The notes beneath the pieces are model-generated. The model had not been told where the DNA came from. It did no database searches and saw only the letters and a list, made by a program, of their open reading frames with translations. This document shows positions 53,701-61,558 of a DNA stretch of 64,000 nt, piece by piece. This DNA is from Spirosoma sp. SC4-14. GTDB taxonomy: Bacteria > Bacteroidota > Bacteroidia > Cytophagales > Spirosomataceae. The stretch spans positions 2,665,001 to 2,729,000 of the forward strand of contig NZ_CP147518.1 in assembly GCF_037201965.1 (NCBI RefSeq), given 5' to 3'. The stretch's first letter is position 1. The number at the start of each line of letters is the position of its first letter. Position numbers and translations under genes: made by a program.

Positions 53701-54725
53701 TGGTCATAGATGCCGCTTCGGGCGATGTGTTAGCTTCTGCCATACATCCGTTGCCAAATCTGGATACGCCCGAACCCATGCTGTTGACCGATCGGGATCG
53801 GTTAAAGTTGCCCTATCTGGTGACGGAGCGTGATTTAGGTATGACATATCCAACGGCTCCCGGATCGACGGCAAAAATTTTAACGGCAATGGCAGCGTTT
53901 ACTAAACTGGGGAGCCGGGCGTCGGGGGTTAGTTACCCAATTTCCTGCCAGGAAATTATCCGGCGGGGGAAATATGAATCCGAGCCATGCGGAGAATCAG
54001 TAGATATGCGAAAAGCCATCGTTCGGTCGAGTAATGTGTATTTTATTCGATTAGCCAACGATTATAAACTGGATAACGAACTGGCTGATCTCTATTTGAC
54101 TACGGGGATGAATGTTGATCTGATAGGTGGGTACTCCTATACCGATACGCACACCAACGAAGAACGAACGGCCATTCGCCAACACTGGCGCGATTCCTCC
54201 TTTGTCGTTCGTCGACAGCTCTATCAAAGTGATCGGTATCCACGGCGGTATCGGAGCGAGTTTTCGGGACTGGCCTGGGGGCAGGGACAACTGACAGCCA
54301 CGCCGGGAGCCCTGGCCCGAATGGCTGCGGCAGTGGCTAACGGAGGAATTTTGCAGCCGTCGCGCTATGTGTTGAATCGGTCTGGTAAACCGCAGCCTTT
54401 GTTGGTAGGACAGCCTATCGGGAAGCCTGAATATGCTACTCAATTAACGGATTTTATGATTGAGCAATCTAACCCCAGCGGTGGACGGCGTAAAATCAGT
54501 GAAGCTCGGGTTGCGGGTAAAACCGGTACACCCGAACGCATTGTATTGGGGAAAAAAGAAAATGATGGATGGTATGTGTTCTTTACTCCAACGCCCGACG
54601 GGCGATCTCATACCGTGGTGTGTGTGCGTATTGAGCTTGGCGATTCGTCGGCTGATGCCGTACGACTAGCCAATACGGTTGTCGCGCCGATTCTCCGGCA
54701 GCGGGGTTATCTGGGAAGCTTTTAA
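50748..54725 (+). CDS. SEDS (RodA/FtsW)-class B PBP fusion, peptidoglycan polymerase-transpeptidase
   Basis: A 1325-residue fused enzyme. One helix (about 11-31) is followed by a periplasmic segment with an unassigned alpha/beta part (about 35-155) and a carboxypeptidase-regulatory-like fold (about 165-245). A SEDS glycosyltransferase follows (about 278-735): Q423-P-S-E-I-T-K429, D479 in G-D-M-G, H630-T-D-M-I-L-P-S-I-G-E-E-L-G and L699-P-L-T-G-I-S-V-P-F-L-S-Y-G. After another helix (about 748-775) comes a class B PBP: I-Y-D-R-K-G near 812, the S1040-T-A-K1043 nucleophile motif, S1094-S-N1096 and K1258-T-G. SEDS proteins polymerise lipid II and the PBP cross-links. The two functions are normally separate subunits of one complex. 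The stop is real and no frameshift joins the halves. Confidence 0.93.
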   Translation: MKSAPITSGQMYLGGATLLLLLLFARLFVNLLPHLNEAKQTLADGQAITLKTGVKPAAIQRILKAGNYYSDSRDRTLIADSLAAKLAQNGSLENLGAINKRQFSVVAPRAWQSRAGGQDFQNRLQLSRQQMGFDSVLYVRELTNPKPYAATLMVGSGNRVLSGQVSQNNQPMAGVLVQLKRHPPTARPDTLLDRYFYTRTDSDGRFAFTGLKTDSAYSVVPLKPGFEFGSRRGTSRLSSNQSYSFAARPHQLRLIGSVVYGQLKADQVLLVRTPAAFTMQFWGIALLFLLAFWLVDGFWVLRRFQSDPLLLPIVMLLTGISILTLLAIQDPLLDTLYAWQMLQGIAVGLLGLTLVSQLNIGRFYTNWRFDWLFTFRNRSSVRLVGWTWLVLAIGLALLTLLFGSGPEGSGVRVNLSLPGLTFQPSEITKYLLLLFFAGFFAANEQSIRELPDLRWRFSVSFGALAGSGFIMLLYLLLGDMGPALVVCFTFLLFYSIARGNLALTLATGVGFGVALWLLPGWLALLLSVGILTGFLIWRGEARSITKLGWVALLTEAPMVLLLVMAMFSFGDLLPYVGSRLADRKAMWLSPWNNDVYGGDHLAHAFWALSSGGWAGQGLGKGFAAVMPAAHTDMILPSIGEELGGLGLVAVFLLFGVLLHRIFLLARRAGQPFSFFLVAGIAIATGVQFLIIAGGSIGLLPLTGISVPFLSYGKISLIFSLTVLGAVFSVAHRPGQLNQRQYLEKHYDAVLMAGIAGFLIGVVILIGRLLPIIGWYGNEYIVRPARVVTRNGDPVYSYNPRIERLTRKLAAGTIYDRKGLVLATSSSDDLTRQSTRLRQAGLITEDLATLTQKRLQRYYPFNEHLFFWIGDLNTQLFWGQSNGYFAEAAHYSELRGFNSRPRKTDLITAEYRADRFSPSVEQRRTLTVYDYSELAPALRAGINSREVEQRKARNRDIQLAVDAGLQVTLQKGLAASDYRNHRLSVVVIDAASGDVLASAIHPLPNLDTPEPMLLTDRDRLKLPYLVTERDLGMTYPTAPGSTAKILTAMAAFTKLGSRASGVSYPISCQEIIRRGKYESEPCGESVDMRKAIVRSSNVYFIRLANDYKLDNELADLYLTTGMNVDLIGGYSYTDTHTNEERTAIRQHWRDSSFVVRRQLYQSDRYPRRYRSEFSGLAWGQGQLTATPGALARMAAAVANGGILQPSRYVLNRSGKPQPLLVGQPIGKPEYATQLTDFMIEQSNPSGGRRKISEARVAGKTGTPERIVLGKKENDGWYVFFTPTPDGRSHTVVCVRIELGDSSADAVRLANTVVAPILRQRGYLGSF

Positions 54726-54791
54726 CGAAATTAACATCACCAAACGTGCCTGCTCATTCAACATCCGTTGCGGCACTCATTCACTCTTTAT

Positions 54792-55661
54792 ATGGGTATT
54801 CTTGAATCTGTTAAACATCTATTTGGCTTTGCACCCACTAGTTTGCCCGCTTCGGCCGGGTTGCAAACACCTGCTATCCCGAACTCACTGGGGCCACCAC
54901 CAGCCGCTCAGCGACGCGACCAGGTGATTACGTTTGTTCTGGAAAAGTTGAGGCCGTACCAGAATGAACCCGACAATGCACCCACCGAAATCCAGCTTTT
55001 CGTATTATGTGAGAATCAGGAGGAAGAAGACTTGTATCGAGTGGCGCTCTGGGACAAGCAACCCGGAAAGTTTCAAAAAGAACTTAATCGGCAACTGGCC
55101 GATAACTACATTAAACTCCCCCCAAACTGGCAGCTTAGCTATGCGTTTTTTCGGGATCGATTACCGGTCTCTACGTATCAGCAAGGGAATGTAGGATTGA
55201 GTTTGCCGGAGACTAATCAGACGGTTGGTCCTGGGTGTCGAGCCAGTTTAAAAACAGTGGTTGGTCAAACGGAGCAGGCTCTGTATGTGCTTGATCCTGA
55301 ACAAAAAACACAGTTTTACATTGGCCGTGGCCAGACCAGCCGAACAACATCGGGGCGGGTACGAACCAACGACATTGTGATACTGGCAGAAGACGATCCG
55401 GGCTTTGATCCTAAAACTGGGGCCGGAAATCAGACCGTCAGTCGCGATCATGCCACCATCCAGTTCGATCCGGCTAAACGAACTTATCGTCTGCTTGTTG
55501 ATCCGGGAGGGCTACCCGCCCGAGGGAATAAAACGAAAATTCTTCATCCCGACAATACCATTGAACGGGCCGATATTGCCGGTATGACCTATCCATTGCA
55601 CGATGGAGACCAGATTGAACTTGGGGGGGAGGTTACCCTATTGTTTGAACAGATTCCATGA
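54792..55661 (+). CDS. FHA-domain protein closing the kinase/SEDS-PBP cluster
   Basis: A 289-residue cytoplasmic protein. The N-terminal region (about 45-150) has a helix then strand pattern (F-V-L-E-K-L-R-P-Y then I-Q-L-F-V-L-C-E-N) like that of the first FHA protein. A canonical FHA domain (about 190-289) follows: Y-I-G-R-G, R-T-N-D-I-V-I, V-S-R-D-H-A-T-I-Q-F and G-N-K-T-K-I-L, so the phosphothreonine-binding Arg, Ser, His and Asn are all kept. It begins 66 bp after the fusion gene. An ATG at 54768 is an alternative start. It likely reads phosphorylation by the two kinases. Confidence 0.9.
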   Translation: MGILESVKHLFGFAPTSLPASAGLQTPAIPNSLGPPPAAQRRDQVITFVLEKLRPYQNEPDNAPTEIQLFVLCENQEEEDLYRVALWDKQPGKFQKELNRQLADNYIKLPPNWQLSYAFFRDRLPVSTYQQGNVGLSLPETNQTVGPGCRASLKTVVGQTEQALYVLDPEQKTQFYIGRGQTSRTTSGRVRTNDIVILAEDDPGFDPKTGAGNQTVSRDHATIQFDPAKRTYRLLVDPGGLPARGNKTKILHPDNTIERADIAGMTYPLHDGDQIELGGEVTLLFEQIP

Positions 55662-55709
55662 ACTGTGTCGGGATTTATTGTAAAAAGGGGGTTCTTATAA
55701 TAAGATGGG

Positions 55710-55778
55710 GAACACAGATGACACCGATTGAACGGATTTTTACACATAGAATCCGTTCAATCGGTGTCATCTGTGTTC
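55710..55778. repeat. Perfect 29-bp inverted repeat between convergent genes
   Basis: Arms 55710-55738 and 55750-55778 are exact complements with an 11-nt loop. The arm contains ACAGATGACACCGATTGAAC, which I recognise as resembling a dispersed intergenic repeat of Cytophagales. It can act as a bidirectional terminator for the FHA gene and the acyltransferase gene. Confidence 0.75.
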
Positions 55779-55809
55779 TAATTTGTTCATACAGAAGAGC
55801 GTAGATTAT

Positions 55810-56916
55810 CTAATTAGTGCGTTGTAACGGTGTTTTCGCTAATTCCTGAGCTGGTTTCTCAATAAGGTAATAGGTAAGTATGGAGATTAGGCCGGTTAGA
55901 AAGACAACGATCATGTATTTTACATTGAAATTCAGGATATTGGTTGCCGTGCTATTGACGGGAATTAGTTGCTGGGGAAGGATCTTATCTGACCAATATA
56001 ATACGCCAAAGTGAGTTAAGTAGGCGCTGTAGCTTATTTTGCCAATATAAGTAGTGATGGGGTTTACCAGTAACTGGACCGGGCATTTCGACAGACCAAT
56101 TATGAGCCCGACAAAGCCTATGCTTCCCCAAAAATGAAGCGTAGGAGGCAGCGTAGGGAGATAGGGTTTTCCAACTGTTTTGCTGCCAATACTAATTCCG
56201 ATTACACTTACTGCTAGCCACAAGGTAGGTGTACTGACCCAATTGTCTTGCTTAATCACTAAATAATAGGCGATTAGCCCACAGCCGAATACGGGTAATT
56301 GATAAGGCAAGTAAAAAAACAAATATTGCTTCAGTAAATCGTTGGATTGAACAGCGGGTATTTGGTATAAAATGGAGGTAATTGCGAAACCCGCCCCCAA
56401 TGAACAGGCCGTGAAGAAAACGGCTCGGTTTAAGGTAGTAATGATAGCATATGCGTATGGAATCATTATGTAAACGATAACTTCAATTCCTACTGACCAT
56501 CCGCCCGGAATAATACTATTGATCCATTGTGGCGCTAAGCCATGCAACAAAGAAATATTCAGGACGATACCCCAGGCATTGGTAGTAATTATCTGGGTAA
56601 ATGGTTGGTTAGTTGCATAAGCCATTTGAATTAAATAGTAGATGATAGCAACGTAATACATGGGGGCTATTCTAAAGAAACGTCGCCTATAAAAGTTTGT
56701 CCTTACACCTATCGTTTGGTGTGTTCGCTGTTGCGACAGAAAAAGTGTGAAGGCACTCAGGACATAAAATAGTTGAACGCCCATAGCTGCTGGTGAGCCC
56801 AACGTATCCATAACAGAATAGAACTGGGGGGCGCTATAGTGATGGAGGTGGCAATGGAACCAGATAACACTTAAAATGGCAATTCCTCGTAGTGCGTCAA
56901 TATAGGTCAGTTTCAT
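55810..56916 (-). CDS. Acyltransferase-3 (OafA-like) membrane protein
   Basis: A 368-residue integral membrane O-acyltransferase. The family start is visible as Y-I-D-A-L-R-G-I-A-I-L-S-V-I-W-F-H, with the conserved R of D-A-L-R-G and H21 region; F-Y-R-R-R-F-F-R-I-A-P follows near residue 77, then about ten hydrophobic helices and Y-Y-L-I-E-K-P-A near the end. Such proteins acetylate or acylate sugars of O-antigen, peptidoglycan or glycolipids. The DNA is visibly more AT-rich than its neighbours, which suggests later acquisition. It is isolated on the minus strand. Confidence 0.88.
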   Translation of the reverse strand: MKLTYIDALRGIAILSVIWFHCHLHHYSAPQFYSVMDTLGSPAAMGVQLFYVLSAFTLFLSQQRTHQTIGVRTNFYRRRFFRIAPMYYVAIIYYLIQMAYATNQPFTQIITTNAWGIVLNISLLHGLAPQWINSIIPGGWSVGIEVIVYIMIPYAYAIITTLNRAVFFTACSLGAGFAITSILYQIPAVQSNDLLKQYLFFYLPYQLPVFGCGLIAYYLVIKQDNWVSTPTLWLAVSVIGISIGSKTVGKPYLPTLPPTLHFWGSIGFVGLIIGLSKCPVQLLVNPITTYIGKISYSAYLTHFGVLYWSDKILPQQLIPVNSTATNILNFNVKYMIVVFLTGLISILTYYLIEKPAQELAKTPLQRTN

Positions 56917-57199
56917 TCATAAGCTGGTAGTCAGGAATGAGCTGCAAGTCTGAACTACCTGCGACTATATATGGTGAGGAAGAAAAAGGTGAATGAAACG
57001 AATACGTTTTTTCCGCTAAGGGCTCGCTTCTCCTATCGTTCAATTCCGCTAAATGACCTAAAGATTATGATTAAGACTTTGCATAGCTTGCCGATAAACA
57101 ATTAGGCAGGGGCAGGGTTGAATTAAGTAGACCCTTGCTGCCGTAATTGGCTCAAAAGGGTTCGTTGAATGAATCAATGGCCATTTAGAACACCTAATT

Positions 57200-58309
57200 A
57201 TGGAAACGAGCAACGTAAAAAAAATTCATGACTTTGATCAGAGCATCTGGCTGGATTTCATCGACCGGAAAATTATGGACTCCGGCGAACTCAAGATGCT
57301 TATCGACGACGATGGCATACGTGGGCTTACGTCAAATCCGGCCATTTTTGAAAAGGCAATCAGCAGTGGTTCGGAGTACGATGAAGACATTAAAAAGCTG
57401 GCTCAGGAAGGAAAAACCAACGAAGAAATTTTCTATGGCCTCGCTATTGCCGATATTCAGCGGGCGGCCGATTTGTTTAAACCCGTTTATGAGCAAGAAG
57501 TGCGGGGTGCCGATGGCTACGTAAGTCTTGAGGTGTCGCCCCATCTGGCCCGAAACACACAGGGAACCATTGATCAGGCACGGGCGCTGTGGAAAGCCGT
57601 CGACCGGGACAATGTGATGATAAAAATACCGGGAACCGCCGAAGGCTTACCCGCTATTCGGCAATGCATCAGCGAAGGCATTAATATCAATGTAACGTTG
57701 CTGTTTGGTCTGGAGCGATACGAGGCTGTTGCCGACGCTTATATTTCAGGACTTGAAGATCGTGTAAAAGCCGATCAGCCCATTGATTCAATTGCATCGG
57801 TTGCCAGCTTTTTTCTGAGTCGCATTGATGTACTGGTCGACCCAATGCTAGAACAGAAAGGCGAAACTGGGCTGAAAGGCGAAACCGCTATTGCGCTGGC
57901 CAAAAAAGCCTATGAAACGTATAAGCGTGTATTCGCCAGCGACCGATTCCGTAAACTGGAGGAGAAAGGTGCAAAGCCGCAGCGGCTGCTATGGGCCAGC
58001 ACGAGTAGTAAAAACCCCGAATTTTCGGATGTCAAATATGTAGAAGCGCTGATTGGCCCTAAAACCGTGAATACGATACCGATGGAAACGCTCGATGCTT
58101 ATCGCGATCATGGTCAGCCCGACTTCCGTCTGGAAACAGATCTCGATATGGCTTCGCAGGTACTGGAAAAATTAGCTCAGGCGGGTATCGATCTGAACGC
58201 TATCAGCCAGCAACTGGAAGACGAAGGCATTGAAAAATTCAATAAACCCTACGACAAATTGCTCGACGCTATCGATAAACAGAAAGAAAAGTCACTGGCG
58301 TCGGCCTGA
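57200..58309 (+). CDS. tal: Transaldolase
   Basis: A 369-residue TIM-barrel enzyme of the pentose phosphate pathway that moves a dihydroxyacetone unit from sedoheptulose 7-phosphate to glyceraldehyde 3-phosphate. The family signature G-L-T-S-N-P-A-I-F is near residue 41 and the Schiff-base lysine is K142 in M-I-K-I-P-G-T. S-F-F-L-S-R-I-D and W-A-S-T-S-S-K-N-P are also typical of the longer transaldolase type. The C-terminal helix-rich extension (about 325-369) is usual for this type. Monocistronic by position, with a hairpin after the stop. Confidence 0.95.
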   Translation: METSNVKKIHDFDQSIWLDFIDRKIMDSGELKMLIDDDGIRGLTSNPAIFEKAISSGSEYDEDIKKLAQEGKTNEEIFYGLAIADIQRAADLFKPVYEQEVRGADGYVSLEVSPHLARNTQGTIDQARALWKAVDRDNVMIKIPGTAEGLPAIRQCISEGININVTLLFGLERYEAVADAYISGLEDRVKADQPIDSIASVASFFLSRIDVLVDPMLEQKGETGLKGETAIALAKKAYETYKRVFASDRFRKLEEKGAKPQRLLWASTSSKNPEFSDVKYVEALIGPKTVNTIPMETLDAYRDHGQPDFRLETDLDMASQVLEKLAQAGIDLNAISQQLEDEGIEKFNKPYDKLLDAIDKQKEKSLASA

Positions 58310-58313
58310 GAGT

Positions 58314-58351
58314 TTGCGCTCTACCCGTTTTTTCAAGCGGGCAGAGCGCAA
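58314..58351. terminator. Hairpin between tal and the AtuA-type pair
   Basis: TTGCGCTCT-A-CCCG at 58314-58327 pairs with CGGG-C-AGAGCGCAA at 58338-58351 with one mismatch and a T-rich 10-nt loop. It lies between convergent stops. Confidence 0.65.
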
Positions 58352-58355
58352 TGGT

Positions 58356-58667
58356 TTAGCCTTCGATTGTCATTTCGAGCAGAGCATAGCTCAGCGTTTT
58401 GCCGTGGGTATCCATGGTAAGTGAGGTCGTTACGCCCCCTGTTAAAGCCTGCTGACAGACAAACTGAAGGGCGGGTAAATTGGGAAGCTCATATCGGGTA
58501 ATATCACCGGCGACAATATCCCGTAAATGGTTTTTAACCGCTTCGGCACTCACTTTTTCGCATAGCAGGGAATAATCTTCCGGTTTGTAGGGAATCAATG
58601 ACAGCGTCAATGTATTTCCTTTGTCGCCAGCGCGGCTGTGGGCAATGTCGTAGAGTTTGATTGTCAT
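58356..58667 (-). CDS. AtuA-associated small ferredoxin-fold-like protein
   Basis: A 103-residue protein: L-Y-D-I-A-H-S-R-A-G-D-K-G-N-T-L at the start, then Y-E-L-P-N-L-P-A-L-Q-F-V-C and a closing G-K-T-L-S-Y-A-L-L-E-M. This matches the small domain that in many bacteria forms the C-terminal part of AtuA-type proteins. Here it is a separate gene overlapping the AtuA gene by 4 bp (ATGA), so the two products very likely form one complex. Confidence 0.82.
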   Translation of the reverse strand: MTIKLYDIAHSRAGDKGNTLTLSLIPYKPEDYSLLCEKVSAEAVKNHLRDIVAGDITRYELPNLPALQFVCQQALTGGVTTSLTMDTHGKTLSYALLEMTIEG

Positions 58668-59986
58668 GACTGCAATAGGGTTACCGCTGGTTGAATCTTG
58701 TCTCGTTCAATTAGTGTAGAAACGATTCCGACCACTTCATGAACGTACTTGCGCGCACCTCCACCCCCGGCAGGACCATTTGTATAAAGGGCTTCTACTT
58801 CTTCGCCTATCAGAGCCGCCTGTTGTGGCGTAGTGGCCCGACCTGCTACGCGTAAGCGAATTTCGTAGGGCTCCGGATACGTACCGAACGAGGTTCGGTG
58901 TGCCGATGTACTGCCAATGTAGTCGACCCGCAAATCGGTAAACTGATCCTGTAATCGCTCCTGAATAATGGCCCCTGCCAGTTGAGCGCGGCCAAGCGCG
59001 TTTGCGCCTGCGTAGGAAATTTCGCCTTCGCCGGTATAGCCCGCATCGTAACCCACACTGACCTTCAATGTGTTGGGCTTGTTTTGTCCCCGCCCCCCCG
59101 AGGCTTTTACCTGATCTGGACCGATTTGTTCCAGACGTACCTGCGTAAAGTCGGCGATAACGTCGGGGGTGAAATAGCGGCTGGGGTCCATCACTTCATA
59201 TAAGAGTTGCTCTTTGGCGGTTGTAACGCTTAACAGTCCTCCTGTGCCCGACACTTTACTGAATATTGCCGTACCATCGGCTGATACATCGGCAAACGGA
59301 TGCCCCAGATGCGCCATATCCGGTACGTCTTTTCGGCCAGGATCGGCAAAATAGCCACCTGTCAACTGCCCTGCGCACTCCAGCAGGTGACCGATCACGG
59401 TGCCCTGACCAATCTGATTGACGTCGTTGAGCGACCAGCTAAATTCATGCGCCAGCGGAGCGACAACTAAGGAAGGGTCTGCCACACGACCAGTGATGAT
59501 AATGGTGGCATCCGTTGCCAAAGCAGGAAGAATCGCATCAGCGCCCAGATAGGCATTGGCCGAAAGTAAAGTACCCGAAGCGTTCAGGGGGTTGCCGGTT
59601 TCCAGCGATAGTTCATCCCCCGTAAGCTGATCAATTACATCGTCGCCCGTCACAATGGCTACCGTTACCGGCAATTGTAGCTGCCGGGCTATATCAATAA
59701 TTTTTCGGCCTGCTGCCAGAGGGTTGGCAGCGCCCATGTTCGTAATGAGCCGCACGTTGTTTTGGAGCATATGGGGCAGTAAGCGCTCAATTCGGCGTTC
59801 CAACAGCGGGTCGTATCCCAGGGCTGGGTCCTGACGTTTACGTTTCTGGGCCAGGGCAATCGTTCGTTCGGCCAGACATTCCAGTACCAGATAGTCCAGT
59901 TGTCCATGTTGCGCCAGAATAACGGCTGGTTCCAGTCGATCACCCGAAAATCCGGCCCCACAGCCAATGCGAATGGATTGTTTCAT
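58664..59986 (-). CDS. AtuA-family (DUF1446) protein
   Basis: A 440-residue cytoplasmic protein starting I-R-I-G-C-G-A-G-F-S-G-D-R, with N-M-G-A-A-N-P near residue 85, I-I-T-G-R-V-A-D-P-S in the middle and G-G-G-G-A-R-K-Y-V near the end, all typical of DUF1446. The family is named for acyclic terpene utilisation in Pseudomonas, but the reaction of this Bacteroidota member is unknown. It overlaps its small partner gene by 4 bp, and a CitMHS-type transporter lies 193 bp upstream on the same strand, suggesting use of an organic acid. Confidence 0.87.
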   Translation of the reverse strand: MKQSIRIGCGAGFSGDRLEPAVILAQHGQLDYLVLECLAERTIALAQKRKRQDPALGYDPLLERRIERLLPHMLQNNVRLITNMGAANPLAAGRKIIDIARQLQLPVTVAIVTGDDVIDQLTGDELSLETGNPLNASGTLLSANAYLGADAILPALATDATIIITGRVADPSLVVAPLAHEFSWSLNDVNQIGQGTVIGHLLECAGQLTGGYFADPGRKDVPDMAHLGHPFADVSADGTAIFSKVSGTGGLLSVTTAKEQLLYEVMDPSRYFTPDVIADFTQVRLEQIGPDQVKASGGRGQNKPNTLKVSVGYDAGYTGEGEISYAGANALGRAQLAGAIIQERLQDQFTDLRVDYIGSTSAHRTSFGTYPEPYEIRLRVAGRATTPQQAALIGEEVEALYTNGPAGGGGARKYVHEVVGIVSTLIERDKIQPAVTLLQS

Positions 59987-59998
59987 GAGATGTTTGCC

Positions 59999-60130
59999 AA
60001 CCCCGAAGGGGTTATATGATTATAGAAAAAGTTAAGCCATAACGTATCATGAACCCCGAAGGGGTAATATACTTTGGGTTCAACCGGAGACTATTTGCGT
60101 ATTGCTATTATCCTGTCATCCCTACGGGAT
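59999..60130. repeat. REP-like cluster of three short palindromes
   Basis: AACCCCGAAGGGGTT (59999-60013), ACCCCGAAGGGGT (60053-60065) and ATCCCTACGGGAT (60118-60130) lie in the gap between the AtuA and CitMHS genes. All share the form CCC-nn(n)-GGG with spacing near 50 bp. They look like a dispersed Bacteroidota intergenic repeat. Confidence 0.7.
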
Positions 60131-60179
60131 TATTTATTACTTATGATAGTCAGTTATTTAGTGATTACGTATTTTCCAA

Positions 60180-61475
60180 TTACAAATGAATCGATCCCGT
60201 TAGTAGAGCCGCTACGGTCATGACCAACGTAGTGCCAAAAGCCCATTTCAGAATGAATTTCTGATGGTCGCCCAGATCGACTTCGGCCAGTCCGACTAGT
60301 AGAAAGGTTGAAGCGGTCAGCGGGCTTACCGGAAAGCCGACGGTCATTTGCCCCAGCAGAGCTGCCCGTCCGATTTCGAGCGGGTCGATGCCGAATTGCG
60401 TGGCCGTCTGGCTCAGGATGGGCACCACGCCGAAATAATACGCATCGGGCGTAAAGAGCAAACTGGCAGGCATACTCGTAATGGCCGTCAGGGTGGGTAG
60501 CCAGCCAGCATGTTGCTCAGGAATGAGCGAAACCAGCGACGTAGCCATCGCGTCGATCATCTTTGAGCCGGTCAGAATTCCTGAAAACACACCCGCAGCA
60601 AAGATCATGCTCGACACCATGAAAATGTTGTTGCCATGAGCGCGCAGCACCTTTTGCTGATCGGGCAGTTTAGGATAATTAATCAGTAAGGCAACCGCAC
60701 TGGCTACAATGAACAGGGCCGGAGTTGGTACCCAGCCTTTCATCAGCGTAACGATGAGGCCAATTGTCAGCACTGCATTGAGCCAGAAGAGTTTCGGACG
60801 GCGTAGCTGTTGTTGCTGTTCGGTTAGGTTTTCCTGATGAGCGTAGTCTAAATTCGTAATGCCGAGCCGTTTACGTTCTTTTTGTCCGAACCAGTAGGCC
60901 ACAAAAAGGACCCAGCCAATACCGGCAATAATAGCCGGAATATTTGGATTAAAAAGTTGCGTAGCATCTGTCTTTAGCGTCGAGATTGCCCGCGCCGACG
61001 TGCCCGACCATGGAACCAGATGTAGCGGTCCAACGCCAAGTGCCACAATGCCGGATAGAATCAGCCGGTTAATTTTCAGTTGCTTGTAAATGGGCAGAAA
61101 GGCCGACATCACAATCATGAACGTAGCCGTACCATCGCCGTCGAGGTGTACGATCATCGTTAGAATAGCCGTTCCGACAATCACCTTCAGCGGGTCGCCT
61201 TTTACGTAGCGAATGATGCCTGAAATGATCGGATCGAACAGACCTGCATCGAGCATGGTGGCGAAATAGAGCACGGCAAACATGAGTAGTATACCCGTGG
61301 GCGCGACCTGCTTAATGCCTGCCAGAATCATCTCACCCAGTTCTTTCGGGCTGAAACCGGCCAGCAAACCCATAGCCAAAGGCACTAGTACCAGCGCCGT
61401 AATGACCGACAAACGCTTGGTAATAATTAGTGTCAGAAAAATACCAATGGTGGCAAAACCAAGAAGAGCAAGCAT
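60180..61475 (-). CDS. CitMHS-family citrate/organic-acid transporter
   Basis: A 431-residue inner-membrane carrier with about 11-12 helices. Patterns of the citrate-metal:H+ symporter family are visible: T-G-I-L-L-M-F-A-V-L-Y-F near residue 60, H-L-D-G-D-G-T-A-T-F near 109 and G-P-L-H-L-V-P-W-S-G-T-S-A-R near 147, with a polar loop (about 205-225) between the two halves. These carriers import citrate or related acids with a metal ion and protons. It lies upstream of the AtuA pair, separated by REP-like palindromes. Confidence 0.9.
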   Translation of the reverse strand: MLALLGFATIGIFLTLIITKRLSVITALVLVPLAMGLLAGFSPKELGEMILAGIKQVAPTGILLMFAVLYFATMLDAGLFDPIISGIIRYVKGDPLKVIVGTAILTMIVHLDGDGTATFMIVMSAFLPIYKQLKINRLILSGIVALGVGPLHLVPWSGTSARAISTLKTDATQLFNPNIPAIIAGIGWVLFVAYWFGQKERKRLGITNLDYAHQENLTEQQQQLRRPKLFWLNAVLTIGLIVTLMKGWVPTPALFIVASAVALLINYPKLPDQQKVLRAHGNNIFMVSSMIFAAGVFSGILTGSKMIDAMATSLVSLIPEQHAGWLPTLTAITSMPASLLFTPDAYYFGVVPILSQTATQFGIDPLEIGRAALLGQMTVGFPVSPLTASTFLLVGLAEVDLGDHQKFILKWAFGTTLVMTVAALLTGSIHL

Positions 61476-61506
61476 AGGACAACACGTTACGGATTGTTTA
61501 TGAAAA

Positions 61507-61544
61507 GCGGATTGTTATGATTAACAGGAACCATAACAATCCGC
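61507..61544 (-). terminator. Terminator of the HEAT/cytochrome c gene
   Basis: GCGGATTGTTATG (61507-61519) pairs perfectly with CATAACAATCCGC (61532-61544) around a 12-nt loop. In the leftward direction the stem is followed by TTTTC. It lies 14 bp past the stop at 61559. Confidence 0.75.
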
Positions 61545-61558
61545 CTTTCATACTTTTA

